A program made the translations under genes and the position numbers. Source: Planococcus sp. MER TA 32b (lineage in GTDB: Bacteria > Bacillota > Bacilli > Bacillales_A > Planococcaceae). Taken from it: a stretch of 64,000 nucleotides of DNA. The DNA lies in NCBI GenBank assembly GCA_023715185.1, contig JAMCAN010000001.1, positions 1 to 64,000 of the forward strand, given 5' to 3'. The notes under the pieces were generated by a model, which was given only the letters and a program-made list of their open reading frames with translations, searched no databases and was not told the DNA's origin. The first letter of the stretch is position 1. Each line of letters begins with the position of its first letter. Shown one piece after another: positions 12,265-21,676 of the stretch.

Positions 12265-12374
12265 TTTTTTAAAGAGCAAACGATAATTTTTATAGATGAA
12301 AAGATGAAATGGCGGGTGTGGATAATTTTTCTGGCCCGGCATTTGATTTTTCTGCACATAGAGGAGGATCTATC

Positions 12375-13760
12375 ATGGAGTTCGATACGATTGCTGCGAT
12401 ATCGACACCCAGCGGCGAAGGAGCCATCGCCATTGTCCGTTTGAGCGGACCGGAAGCGATTTCGATTGCCGACCGGCTGTTCCGCGCACCAAGCGGCAAA
12501 AATCTGGCTGCACAAGCAACACATACCATCCATTACGGCCATCTCGAAAATCCGTGGACAGAGGAAGTAGTGGAAGAAGTCATGGTGTCTTTCATGAAAG
12601 GGCCGAAAACCTTTACACGTGAAGATGTCATTGAAATAAATTGCCACGGCGGAATCGTTTCGGTAAACCGTGTGCTGCAGCTTGTGCTGCGCGCAGGCGC
12701 ACGCCTCGCAGAGCCAGGTGAATTCACGAAACGCGCTTTCCTGAATGGCCGGATCGATTTGTCGCAGGCGGAAGCTGTCATGGATTTGATTCGTGCGAAA
12801 ACGGACCGGGCCATGGATGTGGCGCTCGGACAAATGGAAGGGCGGCTGTCGAAACTCATCGGCACGCTGCGCCAGGCACTGCTTGAATCGATTGCGCAGA
12901 TGGAAGTCAATATCGACTATCCGGAATACGACGATGTCGAAGAAATGACGCGCCCGATGATGTTAGAAAAGGCGAAATGGGTACAGGCTGAGATCGATAA
13001 GCTGCTTCAGACTTCTTCACAAGGGAAAATTCTTCGGGAAGGGCTTTCCACGGTGATCGTGGGGAGGCCGAATGTCGGGAAATCTTCACTGCTGAACAGC
13101 CTGGTCCAGGAAAATAAAGCCATCGTCACTGAAATTGCGGGGACGACCCGTGATATAATAGAGGAATATGTGAATGTGCGCGGTGTACCGCTTCGCCTGG
13201 TCGATACGGCAGGAATCCGGGAAACCGAGGATATTGTCGAGCGCATCGGCGTGGAACGTTCACGCAAAGTGCTGAAGGAAGCGGATCTGATCCTTTATGT
13301 GCTGAATTATGCGGAAGAATTGACCGAAGAAGATGTTTTATTGTTTGAAGCGGTCAAAGGGATGAATTACATCGTTGTCGTCAATAAAACCGATTTGCCC
13401 CGTAAAATCGATATGGAGCAATTGCAGGGACTTGCGGGCGATAAATTGATGGTGACGACCTCTTTAATAGAAGAAGAAGGAATCGATCAGCTGGAACAGG
13501 CGATTGCCGACCTGTTTTTCGAAGGTGAAATCGAAGCAGGGGATATGACATACGTTTCGAACGCGCGCCATATTTCATTGCTGCACCAGGCGCACCAGAC
13601 CATCTCGGACGCTATAGCAGCCGCGGAAATGGACGTGCCGGTCGATATGATCCAAATAGATGTTACACGCACTTGGGAAATACTGGGGGAAATCATCGGC
13701 GATACAGCGGATGATGGCCTTTTGAACCAATTATTCTCGCAGTTCTGCCTAGGGAAATAA
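12375..13760 (+). CDS. mnmE: tRNA modification GTPase MnmE
   Basis: With MnmG it makes the 5-carboxymethylaminomethyl group on U34 of tRNAs reading NNA/NNG codons. The 461 residues show the N-terminal folate-binding domain ([20 protein letters not shown]) and a G domain with G1 [10 protein letters not shown]2 GTTRD, G3 DTAG and G4 NKTD. The protein ends FCLGK, the conserved C-terminal CxGK with the catalytic Cys. The start is ATG at 12375 because GAGGAGG lies eight bases upstream; an in-frame extension to 12309 has no good site. Confidence 0.97.
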   Translation: MEFDTIAAISTPSGEGAIAIVRLSGPEAISIADRLFRAPSGKNLAAQATHTIHYGHLENPWTEEVVEEVMVSFMKGPKTFTREDVIEINCHGGIVSVNRVLQLVLRAGARLAEPGEFTKRAFLNGRIDLSQAEAVMDLIRAKTDRAMDVALGQMEGRLSKLIGTLRQALLESIAQMEVNIDYPEYDDVEEMTRPMMLEKAKWVQAEIDKLLQTSSQGKILREGLSTVIVGRPNVGKSSLLNSLVQENKAIVTEIAGTTRDIIEEYVNVRGVPLRLVDTAGIRETEDIVERIGVERSRKVLKEADLILYVLNYAEELTEEDVLLFEAVKGMNYIVVVNKTDLPRKIDMEQLQGLAGDKLMVTTSLIEEEGIDQLEQAIADLFFEGEIEAGDMTYVSNARHISLLHQAHQTISDAIAAAEMDVPVDMIQIDVTRTWEILGEIIGDTADDGLLNQLFSQFCLGK

Positions 13761-13782
13761 AATTTGAAGGGAATGAACGGAC

Positions 13783-15672
13783 ATGCCACAATTTGAAGCA
13801 GGCACGTTCGATGTAATCGTTGTAGGAGCGGGACACGCAGGTGCTGAAGCAGCACTAGCCTCTGCCCGCATGGGAGCGAAAACGCTCGCCTTGACGATGA
13901 ATTTGGATATGATCGCGTTTATGCCTTGTAACCCGTCCATCGGTGGACCGGCGAAAGGGATTGTTGTACGCGAAATTGACGCACTTGGCGGAGCCATGGG
14001 ACGCGTTATCGATAAAACACACATTCAGATGAGAATGTTGAATACGGCTAAAGGGCCGGCTGTACGCGCATTGCGCGCTCAAGCTGATAAAGTGCTTTAC
14101 CAGCAGGAAATGAAACGCCTGATGGAAGACGAAGAAAATCTTGCTCTTCACCAGGGAGTGGTTGAAAAGCTGATTGTCGAAGACGGCACAGTCAAAGGGC
14201 TGATTACGCAGGCTGGCGGCATCTACCGCGCCAATTCAGTGGTCATCACGACTGGTACCTTCCTGCGCGGTGAAATCATCATCGGCGACCTCCGCTATTC
14301 AAGCGGACCGAACAACCAGCAGCCATCGATCAAACTGGCTGAACACCTGGAGGAGCTCGGCTTTGAAACAGTTCGTTTCAAAACCGGTACACCTCCGCGC
14401 GTCAACAGCAAAAGCATCGATTATTCGAAAACGGAAATTCAGCCCGGCGATGACGAGCCACGCGCTTTCAGTTTCGAAACAAAAGAATTCATTCTTGATC
14501 AATTGCCTTGCTGGCTGACGTATACGACTGCCGAAACGCATCAGATCATCGATGAAAATCTTCACTTGTCACCGATGTATTCAGGTATGGCAAAAGGCAC
14601 AGGGCCGCGTTATTGCCCATCGATCGAGGACAAAATCGTCCGTTTCGCCGACAAGCCGAGACACCAGATTTTCCTTGAGCCGGAAGGCCGCAATACAAGT
14701 GAAGTCTATGTGCAGGGGCTGTCTACAAGCCTTCCTGAACACGTTCAGCGCAAGCTTTTGGAATCCATTCCAGGACTTGAAAAAGCGGATATGATGCGCG
14801 CCGGCTATGCCATCGAATACGATGCGATCGTGCCGACTCAATTATGGCCGACACTCGAATCAAAACAAATTGTGAATCTTTATACTGCCGGCCAGATCAA
14901 CGGAACTTCCGGCTATGAAGAAGCGGCAGGCCAAGGGTTGATGGCCGGCATCAATGCAGCAGCGAAAGTGCTCGGCAAAGAAGAAGTGATTCTCAGCCGT
15001 TCCGATGCCTATATCGGTGTCCTCATCGATGACCTGGTGACAAAAGGGACGAGCGAGCCTTACCGTCTTTTGACGTCGCGCGCTGAATACCGTCTATTGC
15101 TCCGCCACGACAATGCGGATATGCGTTTAACGGAACTGGGCCATAAAATCGGTATGATCGACGATGCGCGATATGAGCGCTTTGTTGAGAAAAAACAGTT
15201 GATCGAAGATGAAATCGCACGTTTGCGGAAAGTCATGATCAAGCCGAATGATGAAACTCAGGCAGCCATCCGTGATGCAGGCGGCAGCGAGCTGAAAGAC
15301 GGCATCCGCGGGGCAGACCTGTTGAAACGCCCTGAAATGACGTATGATATGATTTCTAAACTTACAGAATCAGACATCGAGCTCAGCGATGAAATCAAAG
15401 AGCAAGTTGAAATTCAAGTGAAGTATGAAGGCTATATCGAAAAATCCTTGCAGCAAGTGGATAAGCTCAAAAAAATGGAAAACAAAAAGATTCCGGAAGA
15501 CATCGATTACCATGCCATTTCCGGGATTGCGACGGAAGCCAGAGGCAAATTGTCAGAAGTCAGACCTCTTTCCATCGCACAGGCTTCCCGAATTTCAGGC
15601 GTAAATCCTGCTGACATTTCGATTCTTTTGGTGTATATTGAACAAGGAAGAATTGCTAAAGTTTCGGTTTGA
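13783..15672 (+). CDS. mnmG: tRNA uridine-5-carboxymethylaminomethyl modification enzyme MnmG
   Basis: FAD/NADH-dependent partner of MnmE in wobble-uridine modification. The 629 residues begin with the FAD-binding Rossmann motif [12 protein letters not shown] and carry the [12 protein letters not shown] motif with a conserved Cys. The C-terminal helical domain that contacts tRNA and MnmE is complete. It lies 22 bases after mnmE and is co-transcribed with it. Its probable terminator (16090-16118) is 420 bases away because two repeat elements intervene. Confidence 0.97.
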   Translation: MPQFEAGTFDVIVVGAGHAGAEAALASARMGAKTLALTMNLDMIAFMPCNPSIGGPAKGIVVREIDALGGAMGRVIDKTHIQMRMLNTAKGPAVRALRAQADKVLYQQEMKRLMEDEENLALHQGVVEKLIVEDGTVKGLITQAGGIYRANSVVITTGTFLRGEIIIGDLRYSSGPNNQQPSIKLAEHLEELGFETVRFKTGTPPRVNSKSIDYSKTEIQPGDDEPRAFSFETKEFILDQLPCWLTYTTAETHQIIDENLHLSPMYSGMAKGTGPRYCPSIEDKIVRFADKPRHQIFLEPEGRNTSEVYVQGLSTSLPEHVQRKLLESIPGLEKADMMRAGYAIEYDAIVPTQLWPTLESKQIVNLYTAGQINGTSGYEEAAGQGLMAGINAAAKVLGKEEVILSRSDAYIGVLIDDLVTKGTSEPYRLLTSRAEYRLLLRHDNADMRLTELGHKIGMIDDARYERFVEKKQLIEDEIARLRKVMIKPNDETQAAIRDAGGSELKDGIRGADLLKRPEMTYDMISKLTESDIELSDEIKEQVEIQVKYEGYIEKSLQQVDKLKKMENKKIPEDIDYHAISGIATEARGKLSEVRPLSIAQASRISGVNPADISILLVYIEQGRIAKVSV

Positions 15673-15724
15673 TTTAGACATTAAATATTAGGCATGATTA
15701 ATAAGTTAAAAAATCATAGCAACC

Positions 15725-15853
15725 GATATTCCGCAAAACAGCTCGCTTGCCAGGGGCTTGCGCTGAGCTAACTCGGTCTCGTTCCACTTCGCCCGAGTGG
15801 ATCTCAGCACTTCGCTTGATCCCCAAGGCGTCTTCGCTGTTTTGCTCCATATC
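15725..15853 (+). repeat. MITE-like element, family M copy 1
   Basis: Bounded by imperfect 18-base inverted repeats GATATTCCGCAAAACAGC and GCTGTTTTGCTCCATATC. The 129-base interior carries the palindromic CTCGG/CCGAG stretch shared with copies at 32390, 40575, 58650 and 63078. No coding capacity. Confidence 0.8.
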
Positions 15854-15884
15854 TTAGAGACTATCTTCACCAAAGTTAATCACC

Positions 15885-16048
15885 CAGCGCCGGCGCGGCT
15901 CAGGACGGGACGGGACGGAGTAATAAGACGAGTGATTTTCTCGGCTTATTGCGGGAGTCAAGGTGTGCCATACGAAGATGGCCCGCCTTTGCGACGAGCA
16001 GTGCGCAGGAGCATAATCTTTGCCCTGTCCAAAGCGCCGAAGCGTATG
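15885..16048 (+). repeat. palindromic repeat, family D copy 1
   Basis: Ends GCGCCGGCGCGGCTC and GTCCAAAGCGCCGAAGCG form outer arms. The interior AATAAGACGAGTG and CTCGGCTTATTGCGGGAG recurs in inverted orientation at 62970-63068. This copy has about 70 extra bases relative to the second. Confidence 0.65.
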
Positions 16049-16089
16049 TTGAAGTAGACATACAAAAAAACATTAACAAAAAGCCGATT

Positions 16090-16118
16090 AAAAGGGCTGG
16101 GATACACCAGCCCTTTTT
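16090..16118 (+). terminator. terminator after mnmG and repeats
   Basis: AAAAGGGCTGG/CCAGCCCTTTTT hairpin with a T run. It is the first clear terminator after mnmG, beyond the M and D repeats. Confidence 0.85.
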
Positions 16119-16170
16119 ACATATGATGCAAGTACGCGAAAGTTGAACAAAAGAGGGAGGAAGAAGCGAA

Positions 16171-16884
16171 TTGAATGAACAGCAATTTAAAGACGCCCTC
16201 AGTGAAAAAGGAATTGAGCTGAACGACCGGCAGCTTGGCCAGTTCAGCACCTATTATCAAGAATTGGTTGAGTGGAACGAAAAGATGAACTTGACTGCCA
16301 TCACGGATCAGCCATCTGTTTATCTGAAACATTTTTACGATTCCATAACAGCCGCGTTCTACTTGGATTTCAGGAAGCCGCTGAAAGTCTGTGATGTGGG
16401 AGCGGGAGCCGGATTTCCAAGCATTCCGTTGAAGATCTGTTTTCCTCATATCCAGGTGACAATAGTGGATTCATTGAATAAACGTATAAATTTCCTCAAT
16501 CATTTAAGCGAGAAACTGGAATTGGATCATGTTGAATTTGTCCATGCCCGCGCTGAAGATTTCGGCCAATCCCTGCACCGCGCAAGATATGACCTCGTAA
16601 CTGCCAGAGCCGTTGCAAGGTTGTCTGTACTGGCGGAGTTATGTGTGCCGCTTGTGAAAAATGGCGGGATATTCGCGGCAATGAAGGCAGCTTCCGCACC
16701 GGATGAGTTGAAAGACGCCAAACCGGCACTTGAGAAGCTCGGCGTTAAACTGGAAAACGTGCATGCGTTCACTTTGCCGATCGAAGAAAGCGAACGCTAT
16801 CTGCAAGTGTTCCGCAAATTCAAGGAAACACCGAAAAAATACCCGAGAAAACCGGGTGTACCAAATAAATCGCCAATTTCCTGA
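16171..16884 (+). CDS. rsmG: 16S rRNA (guanine527-N7)-methyltransferase RsmG
   Basis: SAM-dependent methyltransferase acting on G527 in the 530 loop; loss gives low-level streptomycin resistance in other bacteria. The 237 residues contain motif [18 protein letters not shown] and motif [15 protein letters not shown] start with GGGAGG ten bases upstream. A basic tail ([13 protein letters not shown]) is normal. It follows mnmG in the standard order despite the repeat insertion. Confidence 0.96.
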   Translation: MNEQQFKDALSEKGIELNDRQLGQFSTYYQELVEWNEKMNLTAITDQPSVYLKHFYDSITAAFYLDFRKPLKVCDVGAGAGFPSIPLKICFPHIQVTIVDSLNKRINFLNHLSEKLELDHVEFVHARAEDFGQSLHRARYDLVTARAVARLSVLAELCVPLVKNGGIFAAMKAASAPDELKDAKPALEKLGVKLENVHAFTLPIEESERYLQVFRKFKETPKKYPRKPGVPNKSPIS

Positions 16885-16899
16885 AAAGGCGAAGATGAA

Positions 16900-16915
16900 T
16901 GTTTCACGTGAAACA
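16900..16915. other. parS: parS centromere site 1
   Basis: TGTTTCACGTGAAACA is the exact 16-bp parS palindrome bound by ParB (Spo0J). It lies in the rsmG-noc gap. Confidence 0.95.
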
Positions 16916-16988
16916 TTAACAAAAGCAGGTATTGGATCAGAAACAGCGAATTGTGTACAAGTGAGCTTTAAAAAGGTGGTGCTTGAGG

Positions 16989-17849
16989 ATGAAAAGTCCT
17001 TTTTCACGTTTCTTCGGGGGCGGAGATAAAGAAGAGACAGAAGTTGTTGAAAAACCGGTAAGTGAAGCTTCTGAAGAAGTTGTTAAACTGCCGATTGATA
17101 AAGTAATTGCGAATAAGTTCCAGCCGAGAACGATCTTTGATGAAGAAAAGATCGAAGAATTGGCAAGGACCATTCATATGCACGGGGTCATTCAACCGAT
17201 TGTTGTCCGTGTGGATGAAGATGATAATTATGAAATCATTGCAGGGGAGCGGCGTTACCGGGCAATGAAATCTTTGGGCTGGGAAGAAGTTCCGGCCATC
17301 GTCCGTCAGTTGAGCGACAAAGAAACGGCGTCCATTGCTTTAATAGAGAACCTTCAACGCGAAGAGCTGACCGCTATCGAGGAAGCCAATGCGTATCAAA
17401 ATCTGCTTGAAATTCACGATATAACACAGGAAGCTTTAGCCCAGCGTTTGGGTAAAGGGCAGTCTACCGTGTCCAATAAACTCAGATTGCTGAAATTGCC
17501 TGAAGAACTGCAACAGGCTTTATTGGATCGGGTGATCACGGAACGCCATGCGAGAGTGCTGCTGCAATTGAAGGATCCGGCTGTCCAGCTGAAATTCTAT
17601 CATGAAACAGTTGAACAGAACCTGAACGTTAAGCAACTGGAATTAAAAGTGAAAAACCATCTGTCGTCTGAACCGAAAAAAGCGAAACCGAAGCGCAAAG
17701 CGTTCAGCCGTGATGTACGGATTGCGATGAATACGATCAAGCAATCGCTGACGATGGTGACCAAAAGCGGTATCGATGTTTCTTCTGAAGAAGAAGAGCA
17801 TGATGATTATTACCAAATAACCGTGAAGATACCGAAGAAAAAATCATAA
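16989..17849 (+). CDS. noc: nucleoid occlusion protein Noc
   Basis: ParB paralogue that binds its own palindromes and the membrane and blocks FtsZ assembly over the nucleoid. The 286 residues begin [11 protein letters not shown], the short amphipathic membrane-targeting helix typical of Noc. They then have the ParB N-domain with [14 protein letters not shown] and [13 protein letters not shown] (CTP-binding region) and the HTH ([19 protein letters not shown]). The ATG at 16989 is chosen over an in-frame TTG at 16983 because AAGGTGGTG precedes it and the family N-terminus begins there. Confidence 0.95.
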   Translation: MKSPFSRFFGGGDKEETEVVEKPVSEASEEVVKLPIDKVIANKFQPRTIFDEEKIEELARTIHMHGVIQPIVVRVDEDDNYEIIAGERRYRAMKSLGWEEVPAIVRQLSDKETASIALIENLQREELTAIEEANAYQNLLEIHDITQEALAQRLGKGQSTVSNKLRLLKLPEELQQALLDRVITERHARVLLQLKDPAVQLKFYHETVEQNLNVKQLELKVKNHLSSEPKKAKPKRKAFSRDVRIAMNTIKQSLTMVTKSGIDVSSEEEEHDDYYQITVKIPKKKS

Positions 17850-17882
17850 AAGCTCTTTCCTGCGAGGGAAAGGCTTTTTTTA
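17848..17882 (+). terminator. noc terminator
   Basis: Hairpin CTTTCC/GGGAAAG within AAAAG...CTTTTTTT, overlapping the noc stop. Confidence 0.8.
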
Positions 17883-17914
17883 ATAGCTTTGTAATCCTAC
17901 TGTAGAAATATTTT

Positions 17915-17922
17915 GATACAAT
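17915..17922 (+). promoter_or_regulatory. possible extended -10 promoter for soj-spo0J
   Basis: TGATACAAT is an extended -10 element 82 bases before soj. No good -35 is visible at the right spacing, so the call is tentative. Confidence 0.4.
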
Positions 17923-18003
17923 AGGATGACGGGGAGGAAACAAATGCGCAAGCTGTGTTTCCTGTAAAAAAATGAGAAGAGCATAAAGAAAGTTGGTGCA
18001 GGT

Positions 18004-18765
18004 GTGGGTAGAACAATTGCGATCGCCAATCAGAAAGGCGGCGTAGGAAAAACAACATCTTCAGTGAACTTGAGTGCCTGCCTTGCATATTTGGGCAAAA
18101 AAGTTCTTTTAATAGATATAGATCCGCAAGGGAACGCGACCAGCGGAGTAGGCGTCAATAAAGGAGATGTCGACCAGTGCATCTATGAAGTCATGATTGA
18201 TGACGTCGACATCAAAGATACAATCATGGAAACAAAAGTTGAAAACCTTCATGTCGTGCCGGCTACTATTTCCCTGGCAGGCGCCGAAATCGAATTGGTT
18301 TCCACTATGTCGAGAGAAGTCCGTTTGAAGAACGCGCTTGAAGAAGTCAAAGAAATTTATGATTATATCATCATCGACTGTCCGCCTTCACTGGGTTTAT
18401 TGACAATCAATTCCCTGACAGCTTCCGATGCCATTATCATTCCAGTGCAATGTGAGTATTACGCGCTTGAAGGACTGAGCCAATTATTGAGCACAATCCG
18501 TCTGGTCCAAAAACATTTGAACCACGATTTGCAGATTGATGGGGTATTATTGACGATGCTTGATGCCCGCACAAATCTGGGTATCCAGGTCATCGAAGAA
18601 GTGAAGAAATATTTCCAGGACAAAGTTTACCGGACCATCATTCCCCGGAATGTGCGCTTGAGCGAAGCACCAAGCCATGGCGAACCGATTATCATCTACG
18701 ATGCAAAATCCAGAGGCGCGGAAATGTACTTAGAATTGGCGAGGGAAGTGATTCGTAATGGCTAA
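18004..18765 (+). CDS. parA: chromosome partitioning ATPase ParA/Soj
   Basis: Walker-type ATPase that binds DNA as an ATP dimer, is stimulated by ParB and also regulates DnaA in Bacillales. The 253 residues start GTG (MGRTIAIANQKGGVGKTT) with the deviant Walker A KGGVGKTT. Walker A' is DYIIIDCPPSLG and the DIDPQGNATSG motif is intact. The 3' end overlaps parB by eight bases. Confidence 0.97.
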   Translation: MGRTIAIANQKGGVGKTTSSVNLSACLAYLGKKVLLIDIDPQGNATSGVGVNKGDVDQCIYEVMIDDVDIKDTIMETKVENLHVVPATISLAGAEIELVSTMSREVRLKNALEEVKEIYDYIIIDCPPSLGLLTINSLTASDAIIIPVQCEYYALEGLSQLLSTIRLVQKHLNHDLQIDGVLLTMLDARTNLGIQVIEEVKKYFQDKVYRTIIPRNVRLSEAPSHGEPIIIYDAKSRGAEMYLELAREVIRNG

Positions 18766-19591
18766 AGGACTAGGCAAGGGCATCAACGCCTTGTTTCCAG
18801 GTGAGAACTTAACGAAAAATGAAACAGTTAGTCAAATCAGTGTTTCGGATATAAAAGCGAACCCTTATCAGCCGCGTAAAATCTTTGATGACGCTGCCTT
18901 GAATGAATTGGCGGAATCGATCAAAGAACATGGCATCCTGCAGCCGGTTGTCGTAAGGAAATCGGGGAAGCATTTCGAGCTGGTGGTTGGGGAACGCCGT
19001 TTCCGGGCCGCGAAACTTTCAAAACTGGATGAAATTCCAGCAATCGTCAAAGAGTTAACTGACCAGCAGATGATGGAACTTGCTATATTAGAAAACCTTC
19101 AACGCGAAGATTTAACACCGATTGAAGAAGCTGAAGCCTATCAGAAATTAATGGAGGCATTGAATCTGACCCAGGAACAGCTTGCTTTCCGTCTAGGGAA
19201 GAGCCGCCCGCATATAGCGAACCATGTGCGTTTATTGGCATTGCCGAAAGAAGTCCGCCAGTTGATTTCAGACAAGAAATTGTCGATGGGGCATGGGCGG
19301 ACGCTGCTTGGGCTGCGTGCAAAAAAGAGCATCCCGGAAGTAGCGGAAAAGGTGGTCAAAGACAATTTGAATGTCCGTCAGCTTGAGAACCTCGTCCAGC
19401 GGATGAATGAAGATGTTCCACGTGAAACAATTGAAAAAAAGAAAGATATCTTTATAGAAGAAAAACAATCCGAACTTCGGGATCGTTTCGGCACGAATGT
19501 GCAAATCAAGAAGAACAAGAACAAAGGGAAAATCGAAATCGAATTTTTCTCTGAAGAAGATCTCGAACGGATTTTGGAACTTTTGAATTAA
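18758..19591 (+). CDS. parB: chromosome partitioning protein ParB/Spo0J
   Basis: CTP-dependent clamp that loads at parS, slides along DNA and recruits SMC. The 277 residues show the N-terminal ParA-contacting MAKGLGKGINALF, the CTP-binding GERRFRAAKL and ENLQREDLTPIEEA, a HTH (LAFRLGKSRPHIANHVRLL) and a C-terminal dimer domain. A parS site lies inside the gene. Noc at 16989 is a clear paralogue. Confidence 0.97.
   Translation: MAKGLGKGINALFPGENLTKNETVSQISVSDIKANPYQPRKIFDDAALNELAESIKEHGILQPVVVRKSGKHFELVVGERRFRAAKLSKLDEIPAIVKELTDQQMMELAILENLQREDLTPIEEAEAYQKLMEALNLTQEQLAFRLGKSRPHIANHVRLLALPKEVRQLISDKKLSMGHGRTLLGLRAKKSIPEVAEKVVKDNLNVRQLENLVQRMNEDVPRETIEKKKDIFIEEKQSELRDRFGTNVQIKKNKNKGKIEIEFFSEEDLERILELLN
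19414..19429. other. parS: parS site 2, inside parB
   Basis: TGTTCCACGTGAAACA differs from the perfect palindrome at one base. It is the same variant and position (within spo0J) as the original B. subtilis parS. Confidence 0.92.
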
Positions 19592-19601
19592 CAAGACGGT
19601 G

Positions 19602-19627
19602 CCTATTCTCCATACATGGAGAATAGG
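19602..19627 (+). terminator. hairpin after parB
   Basis: Perfect 11-base stem CCTATTCTCCA/TGGAGAATAGG with a four-base loop just after parB. The following TTCTGTTTATG is only moderately T-rich, so it may attenuate rather than fully terminate. Confidence 0.6.
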
Positions 19628-19677
19628 TTCTGTTTATGTGCTGAGGCAATATAGCAATGGGGGAAGGAGCTGGATAA

Positions 19678-20394
19678 ATGGTTCTCTTAGGGACATTGAT
19701 AAATGCGGCATTGATAATTGTGGGAACCCTTATCGGCAGAGCTCTTCGAAACATTCCTGAAAAGATGAAAGAGACAGTGATGTATGCCATCGGACTCGCT
19801 GTGGTCGTGTTGGGTTTGCAAATGGGATTCGGAAGCCAGAATTTTGTCATTGTCATTATCAGTCTTGTATTGGGTACCGTGCTCGGGGAATGGGCTGATC
19901 TTGATCAGAAACTGAACCGGTTCGGCCATTGGATTGAAGTGAAGATTGGCGCGAAAGAAAGTAAAGGAAGTATAGCGCAGGGGTTCGTTACCGCTACGTT
20001 GATATTTGTGATTGGAGCGATGGGCGTCATCGGCGCGTTGGAAAGCGGCTTGAGCAATGAACACGGGGTTCTGATTTCCAAAGGGATCATTGATGGATTT
20101 ACATCGATTATTTTAGCTTCGACGCTGGGCATCGGAGTCTTGTTATCCGCAGCTCCGGTTTTTGTCTACCAGGGGCTGATTGCGCTTTTTGCGACGCAGA
20201 TCAGTTTGATGGTTCCGGAAGCGGCGCTGGATCTGTTTATCGCTGAGATGTCGGCTACCGGCGGTGTGATGATTGTTGCTATCGGTTTAAACTTGATGGG
20301 CATTACGAAAATTAGAGTGGCGAATTTATTGCCGGGTATTTTAGTTGTTGCAGTGGCAGTCACGGTGATTTATGAATTCAATTTAATGCCTTAA
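19678..20394 (+). CDS. DUF554 family membrane protein
   Basis: A 238-residue integral membrane protein with about seven hydrophobic helices and many Gly-rich packing motifs (LGTLINAALIIVGTLIG at the N-terminus, LGIGVLLSAAPVFVYQG centrally). The family is widespread and uncharacterised; transport has been suggested for related proteins but nothing here proves it. GGGGGAAGGAG-like bases lie upstream of the ATG. The position after parB and before mscS is conserved in several Firmicutes. Confidence 0.85.
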   Translation: MVLLGTLINAALIIVGTLIGRALRNIPEKMKETVMYAIGLAVVVLGLQMGFGSQNFVIVIISLVLGTVLGEWADLDQKLNRFGHWIEVKIGAKESKGSIAQGFVTATLIFVIGAMGVIGALESGLSNEHGVLISKGIIDGFTSIILASTLGIGVLLSAAPVFVYQGLIALFATQISLMVPEAALDLFIAEMSATGGVMIVAIGLNLMGITKIRVANLLPGILVVAVAVTVIYEFNLMP

Positions 20395-20408
20395 GGAAGT
20401 GGAAAAAG

Positions 20409-21329
20409 ATGGAGGAAATACTGGATAATGAAACAGGGATCAGTTGGTCAAGCCTCTACAACGAAGCGAAACAAGTGTTGACAAATGAGGAGATGTGGGT
20501 AAATTTCGGCTGGATCTTTGTTAAAGTAATCCTTATTTCGCTTGCCGCCTATATTATCGTTATTGTCAGCCGGGCTTTGATCAGAAAAACTTTTTCTGTG
20601 CGGATTAGGGGACCGTTAAAATATAATGAACGCAGACAGCAAACCCTATCGAAATTGCTGGAGAACGTTGTATCATATGTGGTTTATTTTATTGCCATCA
20701 TCGCAATCTTGTCGATGTTCAATATTAATGTCACCGGATTGATTGCCGGTGCCGGAGTGCTTGGCCTGGCCGTCGGTTTCGGCGCACAGAACCTGGTACG
20801 GGATGTGATCACCGGATTCTTCATCATTTTCGAAGACCAGTTTTCGGTCGGAGATTATGTGAGGATCGGACAAGCAGAAGGTACCGTGGAAGAAATCGGA
20901 TTGCGGACGACGAAAGTTAAGGCATGGACGGGCGAATTGTTCATCTTTCCCAACGGCCTTGTAACGGAAGTTGTCAATTTTTCAATTCATAATTCGATTG
21001 CGGTAGTGGACATCAATATTTCAAACGAATCGGATATTGCAAAAGTCGAGAGCCTGATCATGGAATTTCTTGAGACACTGCAGGACCGTTATGAACAAAT
21101 TATTAAACCGGCTGAATTGCTCGGCGTCCAGAATTTGACGACGACCGAAGTGGTGATGCGTGTTACAGCTGAAACATTGCCGATGCAGCATTTTGCAATA
21201 GCGAGAAGCATGCGCCGGGATCTGAAGGAATTTCTCGATTCACGCGGAGTTGAGATTCCATATCCGCGCATGGTGATGGTACAGCGGTCGCCTGAAGCTT
21301 CGAACTCGTCGGCTATTGCCAAGAAGTGA
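20409..21329 (+). CDS. small-conductance mechanosensitive channel, MscS family
   Basis: Heptameric channel that releases solutes on hypo-osmotic shock. The 306 residues have three membrane segments. The pore-lining TM3 is GLIAGAGVLGLAVGFGAQNLV, rich in Gly/Ala as the MscS pore must be, followed by the beta domain motif FIIFEDQFSVGDYVRIG and a cytosolic cage domain. It is 14 bases after the DUF554 gene and probably co-transcribed with it. Confidence 0.93.
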   Translation: MEEILDNETGISWSSLYNEAKQVLTNEEMWVNFGWIFVKVILISLAAYIIVIVSRALIRKTFSVRIRGPLKYNERRQQTLSKLLENVVSYVVYFIAIIAILSMFNINVTGLIAGAGVLGLAVGFGAQNLVRDVITGFFIIFEDQFSVGDYVRIGQAEGTVEEIGLRTTKVKAWTGELFIFPNGLVTEVVNFSIHNSIAVVDINISNESDIAKVESLIMEFLETLQDRYEQIIKPAELLGVQNLTTTEVVMRVTAETLPMQHFAIARSMRRDLKEFLDSRGVEIPYPRMVMVQRSPEASNSSAIAKK

Positions 21330-21382
21330 AAAGTGGATAAATCGGATTTTCAGGGTCAGTTGATACGGAAGGAGAATGGGCG

Positions 21383-21589
21383 ATGGAAATGAAGGAATTC
21401 GGTTTGAATGATGTCGTCGAAATGAAGAAAGGGCATCCTTGCGGCGCGAATGCCTGGAAAATTATCCGGATGGGCGCCGATATCCGCATCAAATGTGAAG
21501 GATGCCAGCACAGTGTCATGATTCCAAGAGTGGAATTCAATAAGAAAATGAAAAAAGTGCTTGTAAAGGCAGAAACAGAAGCGGAATGA
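21383..21589 (+). CDS. yyzM: DUF951 family protein (YyzM-like)
   Basis: A 68-residue protein with HPCGANAWKIIRMGADIRIKC and CEGCQHSVMIPR. Three Cys (CG, CEGC) suggest a small zinc-binding or nucleic-acid-binding fold. DUF951 genes usually lie immediately before ychF, as here. GGAGAATG precedes the ATG. Its function is not established. Confidence 0.88.
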   Translation: MEMKEFGLNDVVEMKKGHPCGANAWKIIRMGADIRIKCEGCQHSVMIPRVEFNKKMKKVLVKAETEAE

Positions 21590-21676
21590 TTAATGGACAT
21601 TTCAGTGTTCTGTTCCTATAATAGAATGGCTGTATAAAAATAAATCGTTTTTCAAAGAAGAAAGGTCGTGAATCCT

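Noticed and set aside
12081-12833. Open frame of about 250 codons on the minus strand overlapping mnmE
   Set aside because: It lies antisense to the clearly coding mnmE and its product has no recognisable domain.
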